From an uncultured Bacteroidia bacterium (GTDB taxonomy: Bacteria > Bacteroidota > Bacteroidia > Bacteroidales > Prolixibacteraceae), in contig CAILKW010000362.1 in the NCBI GenBank assembly GCA_903834845.1, positions 1-34,566 of the forward strand: 34,566 nucleotides of DNA, read 5' to 3'. The notes under the pieces were generated by a model. The model saw only the letters and a program-made list of their open reading frames with translations, made no database searches and was not told the DNA's origin. A program made the position numbers and the translations under genes. Shown here piece by piece: positions 9,775 to 19,238 of this stretch. The first letter of the stretch is position 1. Each line of letters starts with the position of its first letter.

Positions 9775-11859
9775 ATGATAAGAACAATCCGATTATTTTC
9801 AGTTTTGTTGCTGATTACATCTTTTAATGGGGTGGCTCAGACAAGAAACGCTAAAAACGCCATTGTAAGCGAAGAGATCATTTTCCCTTATCAAAATGAG
9901 CATGTTCACGGGAGCAGTATTGTAATGTTGCCAAATGGTGATTTGCTGGCAGTCTGGTTTCAGGGCAGTGGAGAACGTACAGCTGATGATGTTCGAATTA
10001 TGGGTGCGAGATTGAAAAAAGGTTTAAAAGTATGGAGTGTGCCTTTTCTGATGGCCGATACCAAAGGCATACCAGATTGTAATCCTACACTTTTTCTTAA
10101 TCGGAAAGGCAAATTATTTCTTTTTTGGGTGGCTGTAATTGCCAATAAATGGGAAGATAGTATTTTGAGATTCCGTACTTCCACAAATTTCAATGGCAAT
10201 GAAGCTCCCGTTTGGGAATGGCAGGATAATATCTTTCTCAAACCAGATGATAGTTTTGCTAAAGAAGTAGAAAAGAAATTCAAAGAAATGCCTGAAAGCC
10301 AGGCAGGTTGGGCGGGTTATGCCCCACTTTACGACAATATGATCAAAGAAGCAAGTAAAGATCTGTTAAAGAGAAGCCTGGGATGGATGACCCGAATTCA
10401 TCCGATTACTCTCGAAAGCGGAAGAATTCTTTTGCCCCTATACTCCGATGGTTTTAACTTTTCGATTGTTGCCATTTCGGATGATGATGGTGAAACATGG
10501 CGACCGAGTCTCCCGATTGTTGGTCGTGGTCCGATTCAACCGGCTCTTGCTGTCAAGAAAAATGGAAATATTGTTGCCTACATGCGCGATAGTGGTGACT
10601 CACCTTCGCGCGTACACACAAGTATTTCAACCGACAATGGGGAATCCTGGAGTCTCTCCCAAAAAACTGATATTCCTAATGAAGCAAGTGTAGAATTATG
10701 TGTTTTAAAGGATGGAAAATGGGCTTTTTTCGGGAATGACATTAATGATGGTCGCTATCAATTATCATTGTACCTTTCGGATGACGAAGGTTCAACTTGG
10801 AAATGGAAAGAATTAATCGAATACCAGTCTGACAGGAAGGGAAGCTTTTCCTATCCATGTTTGATTCAGACTAATGATGGCTTTCTAAATATTTCGTACT
10901 CTTATTCTCTTGGGGATGGAAAGAAATCAATTAAACATGTGGTGATTGATCCTGAAAAGATTGCAAAAAAAATCTGGTCAGAAAAACTTGGATTTCCGCA
11001 AGGGAAAAAAGTGTTACTACTTCACATAGATGATGCAGGGATGTGTCCCGAAGCAAATGAAGCAACGAAGCGATACATCGAAAATGGTCATTTACTATCG
11101 GCAGCGGTGATGATGCCATGTCAAAATGCAGCCTCATTTATAACTTGGGCAAAAGATCATCCTTTGGCAGATATTGGTGTACATCTGACTTTAACAAGCG
11201 AGTGGAAAAATTACAGATGGGGATCGGTTTCCAAACCTTCCAAAGTACCCGGACTGATTGATCCCGATGGAAAATTCTATCACGAAGTCCCTGAAGTAGT
11301 TATGCATGCTTCTGCTAAAGAAGTAGAAACAGAGATTCGGGCACAAATCGAAAAAGCAATTGCATTGGGACACAGACCAACCCATATTGATACACACATG
11401 GGAACATTGTATGGTTCTACTGAATATGTCCAAGTTTTTCTGAAGGTCGCTCAGGAATATAGGATACCTGCAAATATAATTGATGTATCTGATCCTCAGG
11501 TGGCCAATAAATTTAAACAGGCAGGTTATCCTATTAATGATGAAGTAATCAACAACGTGGGTGAATATCGCTTACCCAAGTTAGATAATTTCACAAGTGT
11601 TCCTGAAGGTTCAACTTATGAAGAAAAGCGCAATAATTTCTTTAAACTTGTAAAATCATTAAATTCAGGATTAACTAAGATAATTTTTCATCCTGCAGTA
11701 CAAACTGAAAATTTAAAATCAATAACCGGGACATGGCAACAACGGGTTTGGGAAGGCGAGTTATTTGCAGACCCTGTGGTTCATCAATTTTTTAAAGAAG
11801 AGGGTATCATTATCACCAACTGGAAAGACATTATGAAACGGTTTGAGGGTAAAATATAA
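9775..11859 (+). CDS. Secreted fusion: BNR sialidase-fold domain plus ChbG/YdjC-type carbohydrate deacetylase
   Basis: This 694-residue protein has a signal peptide (about residues 1-22, ending VAQ). Residues about 25-405 form a BNR_2 propeller related to the preceding gene product, with Asp boxes at about 235 (SDDDGETW), 285 (STDNGESW) and 335 (SDDEGSTW), and the shared ending IKHVVIDP. Residues about 413-690 are a YdjC/ChbG-type deacetylase: tandem Asp at 419-420 in HIDDAG, GVHLTL near 468, and H537, D539 and H541 in THIDTHMG, the likely metal-binding and catalytic positions. ChbG removes an acetyl group from chitooligosaccharides in the cytoplasm, whereas this copy is exported. The join follows directly after the end of the propeller, so it looks like a genuine two-enzyme fusion and not an assembly error. 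The inferred role is glycosidic release and deacetylation of an acetylated sugar. Confidence 0.86.
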   Translation: MIRTIRLFSVLLLITSFNGVAQTRNAKNAIVSEEIIFPYQNEHVHGSSIVMLPNGDLLAVWFQGSGERTADDVRIMGARLKKGLKVWSVPFLMADTKGIPDCNPTLFLNRKGKLFLFWVAVIANKWEDSILRFRTSTNFNGNEAPVWEWQDNIFLKPDDSFAKEVEKKFKEMPESQAGWAGYAPLYDNMIKEASKDLLKRSLGWMTRIHPITLESGRILLPLYSDGFNFSIVAISDDDGETWRPSLPIVGRGPIQPALAVKKNGNIVAYMRDSGDSPSRVHTSISTDNGESWSLSQKTDIPNEASVELCVLKDGKWAFFGNDINDGRYQLSLYLSDDEGSTWKWKELIEYQSDRKGSFSYPCLIQTNDGFLNISYSYSLGDGKKSIKHVVIDPEKIAKKIWSEKLGFPQGKKVLLLHIDDAGMCPEANEATKRYIENGHLLSAAVMMPCQNAASFITWAKDHPLADIGVHLTLTSEWKNYRWGSVSKPSKVPGLIDPDGKFYHEVPEVVMHASAKEVETEIRAQIEKAIALGHRPTHIDTHMGTLYGSTEYVQVFLKVAQEYRIPANIIDVSDPQVANKFKQAGYPINDEVINNVGEYRLPKLDNFTSVPEGSTYEEKRNNFFKLVKSLNSGLTKIIFHPAVQTENLKSITGTWQQRVWEGELFADPVVHQFFKEEGIIITNWKDIMKRFEGKI

Positions 11860-11878
11860 ATTTTCAATAATTAATGCC

Positions 11879-13219
11879 ATGACAACAAGACGTGAATATA
11901 TCAAAAAGACAACCGCCGTATCGGTCGCCCTTGCAGTTGGAGGTATTCTGCCAGGATTCAATACACGCAGTTATGGCCGCATTGTTGGGTCTAATGAGCG
12001 CATTAGATTATCCGTTGTGGGAGTAAATTCCCGTGGTTATGCTTTGTCGCAGAATTTCGCAAAATTGGAGGCGTGTGAAGTCGTTCATATTTGCGATGTT
12101 GACACACGAGCAATTGAAAAATGTTGCTCAAATGTTGAAAAAATAACAGGACAAAAACCTACCGGATTTAAAGACTTCAGGAAATCTCTTGAAATAAAAG
12201 ATATTGATGCTGTCGCAATAGCAACTCCCGATCATTGGCATGCTCCGGCAGCCTTGCTCGCAATGAAAGCAGGTAAACATGTTTATCTTGAGAAACCATG
12301 CAGTTATGCTCCTGCCGAGGGCGAAATGTTGGTTCAAGGTGCAGCCAAATATAAAAGGGTAATTCAAATGGGTAACCAGAGAAGATCGTGGCCAAATGTT
12401 GTTCAAGGGATTAAAGAACTCAAAGATGGTGTTATTGGTCGTGTTTACTTTGCAAAAGGGTGGTATGCCAATAACAGGACTTCGATAGGTATTGGTAAGG
12501 AGGCACCCGTCCCCGAATGGCTTGATTGGGACTTATGGCAAGGTCCAGCACCACGAATGGCATTTAGGGATAACTACATACATTACAATTGGCACTGGTT
12601 TTGGCAATGGGGAACAGGTGAAGCACTAAATAATGGCACCCACATGGTTGACCTTATCCGATGGGGTTTAGGTGTTGAATATCCCACAATTGTAAACTCA
12701 ACAGGGGGTCGCTATCGCTATCAGGACGACTGGCAAACACCCGATACCCAGGTAATTAGTATGGAATTTAACAACAATTCCGCTCTGACATGGGAAGGAC
12801 GCAGTTGTAATCCCCATCGAATTGAGGGAACAAGTGTAGGAGTTATTTTTTATGGTGAAAAAGGAACTATGGTGATGCAGGGTGGAAACGATTATTCAAT
12901 TTTTGGATTAGACAACAAAATGATTAAAAATGTGAAAAGCGATGTTGAAATTGATACCTCAAACCTTATGAATCCAGGCGAAAAACTTGATGCTCTACAT
13001 CTTCAAAACTTTTTTGATGGTATTAAAAAGGGCGAAGAGTTACATTCCGGTATTGTTGGAGGTCACCAAAGTACATTACTTATGCAACTTGGAAATATCT
13101 CACAACGAGTTGGACATTCTCTAAAAATAGACCCACTGAACGGACATATTTTGAACGACCAGGCTGCAATGAATTACTGGGCACGTGAATACCAAAAAGG
13201 ATGGGAAATGACTTTATAA
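11879..13219 (+). CDS. Tat-exported Gfo/Idh/MocA-family protein
   Basis: The chosen start at 11879 gives 446 residues and places a twin-arginine signal at the very N-terminus (TRREYIKKT followed by a hydrophobic stretch ending near GGILPGF). An upstream in-frame ATG at 11843 would overlap the preceding gene and bury this signal. The Rossmann domain begins at LSVVGVNSRGYA. The dinucleotide-fold signature continues with DAVAIATPDHWHA and the EKP motif (YLEKPCS), which holds the usual catalytic lysine region. The C-terminal alpha/beta domain contains WHWFWQWGTGEALNNGTHMVDLIRW. Secreted members include NAD-dependent glycosidases (GH109 and related) as well as sugar dehydrogenases carried out with bound cofactor. 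This one is not an obvious GH109 match. It probably oxidises or hydrolyses a sugar released by the neighbouring enzymes. Confidence 0.88.
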   Translation: MTTRREYIKKTTAVSVALAVGGILPGFNTRSYGRIVGSNERIRLSVVGVNSRGYALSQNFAKLEACEVVHICDVDTRAIEKCCSNVEKITGQKPTGFKDFRKSLEIKDIDAVAIATPDHWHAPAALLAMKAGKHVYLEKPCSYAPAEGEMLVQGAAKYKRVIQMGNQRRSWPNVVQGIKELKDGVIGRVYFAKGWYANNRTSIGIGKEAPVPEWLDWDLWQGPAPRMAFRDNYIHYNWHWFWQWGTGEALNNGTHMVDLIRWGLGVEYPTIVNSTGGRYRYQDDWQTPDTQVISMEFNNNSALTWEGRSCNPHRIEGTSVGVIFYGEKGTMVMQGGNDYSIFGLDNKMIKNVKSDVEIDTSNLMNPGEKLDALHLQNFFDGIKKGEELHSGIVGGHQSTLLMQLGNISQRVGHSLKIDPLNGHILNDQAAMNYWAREYQKGWEMTL

Positions 13220-13238
13220 ATAACTAATATCATATTAT

Positions 13239-13976
13239 ATGCTTCCGTTAGGTGATTTATTGAAGCTCAAGCGCTGGAATACTCCCACAATTTACAATGG
13301 ATGGGAACAAATTACAAAGAAATCCCGGACTACCGGTTTTAATCTTGAGGAGACAAAAGACTTTATGCCCGAGTTTGGACCCATGATTGGCTATGCAGTA
13401 ACTGTAAAAATTAAACCGTCAGAACCATCAACCAATCCAAACGCTTGGGCAGAATACAGAAAATTCATAGCTTCTATTCAAGGTCCGAAGATTATTGTTA
13501 TGCAGGATTTGGATAAACCAAACGTGATTGGCTCTTTTTGGGGCGAAGTCAGCGCAAATACCCACAAAAAACTTGGTTGCGTTGGTGTTATAGTTGATGG
13601 GGCAATCAGAGATCTTGATGAAATGAAAAGTGCGGGTTTTAAAGCTCTTGCCCGTAGGCTTTGTGTAGGTCATGCATTCGTATCTCCTATCAGTTGGGGC
13701 GAACCTGTTGAAGTATTCGGAACAATAGTGAATTCAGGTGATTTGATACATGCAGATAAGCACGGATTCTTAATTATCCCGGAGGAAGACCAACCTCGAA
13801 TTCTGAGTGCTGCTATATTTATGGATAATAACGAATGTGATACTGTAATAAATGCAGCTCTTGCATTCGACCGTGTTGATGACCAAATTGAGATTGCTGA
13901 AAGAATGAACCAAGCTGCAACCGCATTTAACAAAGCAGCAATTGCAGAATCCGGAAAGAGAGGAGAATGGGAATAA
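13239..13976 (+). CDS. RraA-family protein (4-hydroxy-4-methyl-2-oxoglutarate aldolase-like)
   Basis: This 245-residue cytoplasmic protein has no signal peptide. The core of the RraA/HMG-aldolase family is visible: GSFWGEVSANTHKKLGCVG, then VDGAIRDLDEM (with the R and D used for pyruvate and metal binding in HMG aldolases), and GDLIHADKHGFLIIP near the C-terminus. Catabolic members cleave 4-hydroxy-2-oxo acids to pyruvate; others were named as RNase E inhibitors. Position in a sugar operon, and overlap with an HpcH/HpaI aldolase gene, supports a sugar-acid role such as aldol cleavage or oxaloacetate decarboxylation. The exact reaction cannot be read from the sequence. Confidence 0.86.
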   Translation: MLPLGDLLKLKRWNTPTIYNGWEQITKKSRTTGFNLEETKDFMPEFGPMIGYAVTVKIKPSEPSTNPNAWAEYRKFIASIQGPKIIVMQDLDKPNVIGSFWGEVSANTHKKLGCVGVIVDGAIRDLDEMKSAGFKALARRLCVGHAFVSPISWGEPVEVFGTIVNSGDLIHADKHGFLIIPEEDQPRILSAAIFMDNNECDTVINAALAFDRVDDQIEIAERMNQAATAFNKAAIAESGKRGEWE

Positions 13977-14809
13977 TGGTTGGAAATGACTTTCGAGACG
14001 CATTGCGTTCAGGGAAAAATGTTTACGGTACCTTGATAACTTCCACATCTCCAAAGATGTTTGATACAACGATCAGTCTGGGACTTGATTTTATTTTTCT
14101 GTGCAATGAACATGTCCTTTATAATCCCGATTCTCTTGGTTGGATGTGCAGAGCCTACAAAGCAGCAGGAATTAGTACTGTTGTTCGAATCTTGGAACCG
14201 GATCCATTTCTTGCAACACAAGCTTTAGATGCAGGAGCAGGAGCTATTCTGGTACCGTATATGGAAAATATAGAAGATGTTTACAATCTCGTTGGAGCAG
14301 TGAAATATCGCCCGTTGAAGGGGAAAAAGCTAATGAAGATCCTACATGGCGAAGAAAAGCCTTCAGCTGAACTCGAAGCCTATCTTATAAATCATAATAA
14401 AAACCACTCCCTGATATTGAACATCGAAAGTCCAACAGGGGTAAAAAATCTGGAGGATTTCCTATCTGTTCAATCAGTTGACGGTCCGGGAGTTGATGGA
14501 ATCATTGTAGGTCCGCACGATTTGTCAGTGTCTTATGGAATGCCTGAAAAATATCAAAGTGTTGAATTTCTTAACTTAAGCTGTGGTATTATCAAAAAAG
14601 CCCGAGAACTTGGTTGTGCAGCAGGAGGGCACAACGGATCCAGAGGAACTTTGGATTTACAGACAGAGTGGGCCAAAGCAGGTGCAAATATTATTTTATA
14701 CAGTTCAGACACGTTCCTTTTTGCAGATAAATTACAAGACGATATGAATCATCTTCGTGAAGTGAAAGGAGAAAGAATAAATATTAATCGGAATGGTGAC
14801 AGTGTGTAA
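13976..14809 (+). CDS. HpcH/HpaI-family class II aldolase
   Basis: The product is 277 residues from the ATG at 13976, which overlaps the stop of the RraA gene as TAATG, a layout that suggests translational coupling. An in-frame ATG at 13967 is the alternative and adds only three residues. The fold is the phosphoenolpyruvate/pyruvate TIM barrel: ILVPYMENIEDV, the metal-binding Glu in LNIESPTGVKNL, and the family motif VGPHDLSVSYGMP. Relatives such as HpcH and RhmA cleave 2-keto-3-deoxy or 4-hydroxy-2-oxo sugar acids into pyruvate and an aldehyde with a divalent metal. It is the third pyruvate-aldolase-type gene of the operon after the DapA/NanA-type and RraA-type genes, and each may act on a different intermediate. 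The substrate is unknown. Confidence 0.88.
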   Translation: MVGNDFRDALRSGKNVYGTLITSTSPKMFDTTISLGLDFIFLCNEHVLYNPDSLGWMCRAYKAAGISTVVRILEPDPFLATQALDAGAGAILVPYMENIEDVYNLVGAVKYRPLKGKKLMKILHGEEKPSAELEAYLINHNKNHSLILNIESPTGVKNLEDFLSVQSVDGPGVDGIIVGPHDLSVSYGMPEKYQSVEFLNLSCGIIKKARELGCAAGGHNGSRGTLDLQTEWAKAGANIILYSSDTFLFADKLQDDMNHLREVKGERININRNGDSV

Positions 14810-14871
14810 AAAAACGATAGTTTTGTTTCACACAGTAACACAATGATTGCAAAGAATTAATATTTATACTT

Positions 14872-15855
14872 ATGGAATCACGAAGATCGTTTGTCAAAAC
14901 TTTGGGCACAGGAACCGCACTTTCCGTATTTGGTTTTTCATCAATTGAAGCGGCTGAATCTATGTTGTTTACAGAAAACGTGATAAGCAACAAACCCATC
15001 CGAATTGGAATTATCGGAGCAGAAAACTCTCATACAATCGGATATGGAAAGCTTTTCAACATTGATAAAATGTTCCCCGGTGTTGAAGTTAAATATGTGT
15101 GGGGAGAAACTGAGGAATTTGCCAAAACCGCCATGGAAAAAGGTCAAATTCCCAACATGGTGAAGGATCCACTCGAAATGTTTGGAAAGATTGATGCACT
15201 AATTGTTGATCACCGGCATCCAAAATTTCATCTGAAACCTGCCGAACCTTTCGTAAAAGCAGGTATCCCGACATTTATAGATAAGCCATTTTGTTACAGG
15301 GTTGCCGAAGGAAAAGAATTTCTCGAAATGGCACACCGTACAGGTACTCCAATTTCATCATATAGCTCCGAAGCTCATAAAGATGGGACATTCGACATCA
15401 AAAATCAGGTTGAAACAATGGGCGTTATCAGTCATGTGACTATCTCCGGACCTGCAGATCTGGAATCACCTTATGGCGGAGTCTTCTTTTATGGCATTCA
15501 CATGGTTCAGCCTCTGATGTACATTTTTGGGGATGATATCCGTAAAGTACGTATCACGCGAAGCGGAAAAAATACAACGGCAACGATGATTTTCGGCAAT
15601 GAAATGCTTGCAACTCTAATCTTTAAAAACCTTTCTTATGGATGGAGAATTTTTGCTGAAACCAAAGAAGGAACTGTTGAGCTGAAATCACGAATTGAAA
15701 ATAACATTCCTGGTAAAAACTATACCGACATGGTCGAGATGTTCCGCACAGGCAAAGAGCCACTTGCACATCAAAGCATACTTAAATGTATTGCTGTGCT
15801 TGAAGCTTTGGAGCGGTCGGCAGCAAATGAAGGATGGGAAAATGTAACAATGTAA
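14872..15855 (+). CDS. Second Tat-signal Gfo/Idh/MocA-family protein
   Basis: This 327-residue protein starts with a twin-arginine motif (SRRSFVKTLG) and a short hydrophobic segment ending near SIEAAES, so export through Tat is predicted. The Rossmann domain follows: RIGIIGAENSHTIGYGKLF, then IDALIVDHRHPKFHL and the DKP motif in FIDKPFCYRVAEG (a variant of the usual EKP). It is shorter than the other family member in the operon and only loosely similar to it. It lies 62 bp after the aldolase gene. The likely role is an oxidoreductase, or an NAD-tethered lyase or hydrolase, acting on an exported sugar derivative; the cofactor would have to be loaded before export, as is known for Tat substrates. 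The function is not assigned. Confidence 0.85.
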   Translation: MESRRSFVKTLGTGTALSVFGFSSIEAAESMLFTENVISNKPIRIGIIGAENSHTIGYGKLFNIDKMFPGVEVKYVWGETEEFAKTAMEKGQIPNMVKDPLEMFGKIDALIVDHRHPKFHLKPAEPFVKAGIPTFIDKPFCYRVAEGKEFLEMAHRTGTPISSYSSEAHKDGTFDIKNQVETMGVISHVTISGPADLESPYGGVFFYGIHMVQPLMYIFGDDIRKVRITRSGKNTTATMIFGNEMLATLIFKNLSYGWRIFAETKEGTVELKSRIENNIPGKNYTDMVEMFRTGKEPLAHQSILKCIAVLEALERSAANEGWENVTM

Positions 15856-15875
15856 CAATACATAAAATAAAACCC

Positions 15876-17117
15876 GTGATTTACTTCCATAAAAGCAAAA
15901 TCTTTCGATTAATTGTATGCGCCTTAGTGTTACCAGTGCATATATCGTTTGCCCAGACCAAAATCGAGGGGATATATTACCTTAATAATAAACCTGTCTC
16001 CATTGAGATAAAAGACGGCAAAATTGCCGGAATACAGCAAATCGAAAAATTATCCGATACAAGTCATGTTGCTTACATTGCACCTGGTCTGATTGATAAT
16101 CAGGTGAATGGCTTTGCTGGTGTTTCCTTTTGTTTTGCCGGTGGTTTGCTAAGTAAAGAAGGGATATTAAAGGCAACCAGTGAACTTTGGAAAATAGGGG
16201 TGACTTCATATTTGCCTACACTTACCACAAATAGTGAGGAAGTTTTGTCCCAAAATTTTACCCTACTTGCTGAAACAAAAAACGATAAAGCAATACTTGG
16301 TTCAATAGTAGGTTATCATTTGGAAGGACCTTACATTTCCTCTGAAGATGGTTATCGAGGAGCTCATCCATTAAAGTATGTCCGCAAACCCGATTGGAAA
16401 GAATTTATGGCACTTTATGAAGCCTCGGGTCGAAATATTCTAACGGTTACTATTGCCCCGGAGCTGGACGGTGCGATGGAATTTATCCGCAAATGTACAA
16501 AATTGGGGATTGTGGTTGCTATTGGTCATCATAATGCGACCAAACCTGTTATTGATCAGGCGGTAATGAATGGAGCCAAAATAGCAACCCATTTGGGAAA
16601 TGGTTGTGCCAATATGATCAATCGGCACGTAAATCCGTTATGGCCTCAACTTGCCAACAACCAACTGATGGCCAGTATTATATGTGACGGATTTCATTTA
16701 CGCGATGAAGAGATTTCAGTTTTTTATAAGGTAAAAGGTTCAGAAATGACTATTATTACCTCAGATGTTACAAGTTATGCGGGTTTGCCTTCCGGTGAAT
16801 ACAAAAACGAAGAAGGAGAAACAATTGAACTTACTAAAGAAGGTATGCTCAGGTATCCGGCACAAAATGTATTGTACGGTTCAGCATCTCCCATCTCGAA
16901 AGGTGTAGCTCGTATTATAAAAGTCACTGGTTGTCAAGTAAGTGAAGCTATTATGATGGCAAGTACGAATCCGGCAAAACTGTATGGTTTGACCGATCGT
17001 GGCAGTATTGAACCGGGCAAACGTGCCGACATTATTTTGTTTACCATTGGCGAAAGTGATCTGAAAATTGTAAAGACTTATGTGTCAGGTAATTTAGTTT
17101 ATGAAGCCTCAAAATAA
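15876..17117 (+). CDS. NagA-type N-acetylglucosamine-6-phosphate deacetylase homologue with a signal peptide
   Basis: The proposed start is GTG at 15876, giving 413 residues; the only in-frame ATG upstream (15834) lies inside the preceding gene. Either start leaves a hydrophobic export signal (IFRLIVCALVLPVHISFAQ). The remainder is a full amidohydrolase of the NagA type: E150 in YHLEGPYIS, H218 in IGHHNAT, H239 in THLGNGCAN and catalytic D297 in TSDVTS. Their spacings (68, 21 and 58) match E131, H195, H216 and D273 of E. coli NagA (64, 21 and 57). NagA is normally cytoplasmic and acts on a phosphorylated sugar, so an exported copy implies a non-phosphorylated N-acetyl sugar or oligosaccharide substrate. 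It belongs to the same operon as the NagB-type gene and the YdjC fusion. Confidence 0.87.
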   Translation: MIYFHKSKIFRLIVCALVLPVHISFAQTKIEGIYYLNNKPVSIEIKDGKIAGIQQIEKLSDTSHVAYIAPGLIDNQVNGFAGVSFCFAGGLLSKEGILKATSELWKIGVTSYLPTLTTNSEEVLSQNFTLLAETKNDKAILGSIVGYHLEGPYISSEDGYRGAHPLKYVRKPDWKEFMALYEASGRNILTVTIAPELDGAMEFIRKCTKLGIVVAIGHHNATKPVIDQAVMNGAKIATHLGNGCANMINRHVNPLWPQLANNQLMASIICDGFHLRDEEISVFYKVKGSEMTIITSDVTSYAGLPSGEYKNEEGETIELTKEGMLRYPAQNVLYGSASPISKGVARIIKVTGCQVSEAIMMASTNPAKLYGLTDRGSIEPGKRADIILFTIGESDLKIVKTYVSGNLVYEASK

Positions 17118-17166
17118 TGAATTCTATTAAATCTCGAATCCATATAAACTTCAAGCATAAAAAAGT

Positions 17167-18471
17167 ATGAATAAAGTTAAACAAACCATCGGTAATTATC
17201 GCTACAGGATTCTTGCATTGGTGTTTATGGCGACAACTATCAATTACTTCGATCGTAGCATAGTTGGGGTAATGGCTCCCACATTACAAAAATTGTTCTC
17301 ATGGACAAATACAGACTATGCGGCCATAATGGTCTCATTCAAAATTGCTTATGGAATAGGATTGCTATTCATGGGGAGTATTATAGACAAGCTCGGCACT
17401 AAAATAGGATACACCATTTCAATTGTAATATGGAGTATATTCGGGATGTTGCATGCTGCAATACGGCCTGCTTTCAGTCTGATGGGCTTTATCGCTGCAC
17501 GTTTCGGACTTGGAATTGGTGAATCGGGAAATTTTCCGGCAGCGATTAAAACAGTTGCGGAATGGTTTCCAAAAAAAGATCGTGCTTTTGCCACCGGCAT
17601 TTTTGATGCTTCAACCAGTGTTGGGGCAATTTTAGCCCCATTCGTTGTTGGTGCTATTGTTTCTATTGAAGGAGATAACTGGCAAATACCATTTCTTTTT
17701 ACCGGTGTCCTTAGTGCGTTATGGGTATTCTTATGGATGAGAACATACCAAAAACCGGAGGATCACCCAAAATTATCAAAACAGGAGTTGGCATATATCA
17801 ACAGTGATTCGGATGAAGAGACCCTTGAAAAAATCCCCTGGCTAAAACTAATACCCAAACGTGAAACATGGGCTTTCTCTCTTACAACTATAACTGATGG
17901 CGTTTGGTGGTTTTACCTTTTCTGGGGTGCAAAATTTCTCGGTGAACAGTTTGGTGTTGACATTAATAACATAGGTCTTCCTTTTCTGGTAATTTTTATC
18001 ATGGCCGATGCCGGAAGTCTCCTTGGAGGTTATGCCTCAGGTGCTTTAATCAAAAAAGGATGGTCAATCAATAAAGCCCGAAAAATAACCATGTTGGTTT
18101 GTGCAATTATTATTTTACCTGTGAGTTTTGTACCAGTTATTGCAAGTAAGTGGCTGGCAGTCTTTTTAATCGGACTTGGTGCAGCAGGACATCAGTCATG
18201 GTCAATTAATAGCTATACACTGGTTCCAGATGTTTTCCCTAAAAAAGCAGTTGCTTCTGTTATTGGAATAGGAAAAATGATAGGTGTGGCAGTTGCCATA
18301 ATTGCCGATTTAGCTTTGGGAGCAGTACTCGATACTGCCAATAATTCAGGTTATTTCTGGGCCTTTATTATTGCAGGTTCATCGTATTTAATAATTTTGG
18401 TATTTGTCCATTTACTAATGCCGAAAATGAATCCATTAGACGACAATCTACTTTATATTCAACAAAAATAA
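17167..18471 (+). CDS. MFS transporter, anion:cation symporter (hexuronate/sugar-acid) type
   Basis: This 434-residue inner-membrane protein has about 12 predicted helices. The N-terminal [16 protein letters not shown] and the loop-2/3 region ([13 protein letters not shown]) are those of the ACS subfamily, which includes ExuT, GudP and related sugar-acid carriers. [26 protein letters not shown] is the most diagnostic stretch and [14 protein letters not shown] follows. It would import an organic or sugar acid with protons. The presence of both this carrier and the SSS symporter in one operon suggests two imported products or two stages of the pathway. It starts 49 bp after the deacetylase gene and is followed after 22 bp by the NagB-type gene. 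Confidence 0.9.
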   Translation: MNKVKQTIGNYRYRILALVFMATTINYFDRSIVGVMAPTLQKLFSWTNTDYAAIMVSFKIAYGIGLLFMGSIIDKLGTKIGYTISIVIWSIFGMLHAAIRPAFSLMGFIAARFGLGIGESGNFPAAIKTVAEWFPKKDRAFATGIFDASTSVGAILAPFVVGAIVSIEGDNWQIPFLFTGVLSALWVFLWMRTYQKPEDHPKLSKQELAYINSDSDEETLEKIPWLKLIPKRETWAFSLTTITDGVWWFYLFWGAKFLGEQFGVDINNIGLPFLVIFIMADAGSLLGGYASGALIKKGWSINKARKITMLVCAIIILPVSFVPVIASKWLAVFLIGLGAAGHQSWSINSYTLVPDVFPKKAVASVIGIGKMIGVAVAIIADLALGAVLDTANNSGYFWAFIIAGSSYLIILVFVHLLMPKMNPLDDNLLYIQQK

Positions 18472-18493
18472 ACACTTTAACGACAATAGTAAT

Positions 18494-19219
18494 ATGGAAA
18501 TTATTATCTCTGAAACCAAACAGATTCTTGGAGAAAGCGCTGCTCAATTGGGGGCAGAATTAATCAATAAAGCAATCCTTCAAAATGGGAAAGCAAATAT
18601 AATTGTTGCAACAGGAGCATCCCAATTCGAAATGCTGAATCAACTAATTAAAGAAGACATAAACTGGTCACTCGTAACCGCCTTCCATCTTGATGAATAC
18701 ATCGGAATATCAGAAACGCATCCGGCATCATTTCGCAAATATCTGAAAGAACGGTTTGTTGATCAAGTAAACCTGAAAAAGTTTAATTATGTGGATGGCA
18801 GTTCAGACCCTTACGAAGAATGTATCCGTTTAGGAAAGTTAATTAGTCAACACCCTGTTGATGTCGCCTTTGTTGGAATTGGCGAAAATGGTCATTTGGC
18901 TTTTAACGATCCTCCGGCAGATTTTGAAACAGAAGAACCTTATTTGGTTGTTTCACTCGACGAAGCTTGTCGCCGTCAGCAATTGGGTGAAGGCTGGTTT
19001 CCAACCTTTAACGATGTACCCGAAAAGGCAATAAGCATGTCTGTAAAACAGATTATGAAATCAAAAGCCATTATCAGCAGCGTTCCCGATAAGCGGAAAG
19101 CTATTGCTGTTCGTGATACTTTAAAGAAGGAAATTTCTCCTGATTGTCCGGCATCAATATTAAGAAACCACGCTAATACTGTGATGTTTTTAGATAAGGA
19201 GTCTGCCTCTTTAGCCTGA
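18494..19219 (+). CDS. NagB-type glucosamine-6-phosphate deaminase family protein
   Basis: This 241-residue cytoplasmic protein belongs to the glucosamine-6-phosphate deaminase/6-phosphogluconolactonase fold. Visible motifs are [14 protein letters not shown] near the N-terminus, [10 protein letters not shown] (with the conserved Asp of the active site), and [15 protein letters not shown], which carries the catalytic His. A basic C-terminal segment around [15 protein letters not shown] corresponds to the phosphate-binding part. NagB converts glucosamine-6-phosphate to fructose-6-phosphate and ammonia, which would finish catabolism of the amino sugar. Compared with E. coli NagB (266 residues) it is shorter, and the NDGH motif reads ENGH, a variant that I believe is common among distant NagB homologues. 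A different amino-sugar phosphate is therefore possible. Confidence 0.85.
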   Translation: MEIIISETKQILGESAAQLGAELINKAILQNGKANIIVATGASQFEMLNQLIKEDINWSLVTAFHLDEYIGISETHPASFRKYLKERFVDQVNLKKFNYVDGSSDPYEECIRLGKLISQHPVDVAFVGIGENGHLAFNDPPADFETEEPYLVVSLDEACRRQQLGEGWFPTFNDVPEKAISMSVKQIMKSKAIISSVPDKRKAIAVRDTLKKEISPDCPASILRNHANTVMFLDKESASLA

Positions 19220-19238
19220 TCCTTTAATATAACTTGTT

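Noticed and set aside
11843-11878. Upstream start for the first Gfo/Idh/MocA gene
   Set aside because: It would overlap the previous gene and place twelve residues before the twin-arginine signal, which is normally close to the N-terminus.
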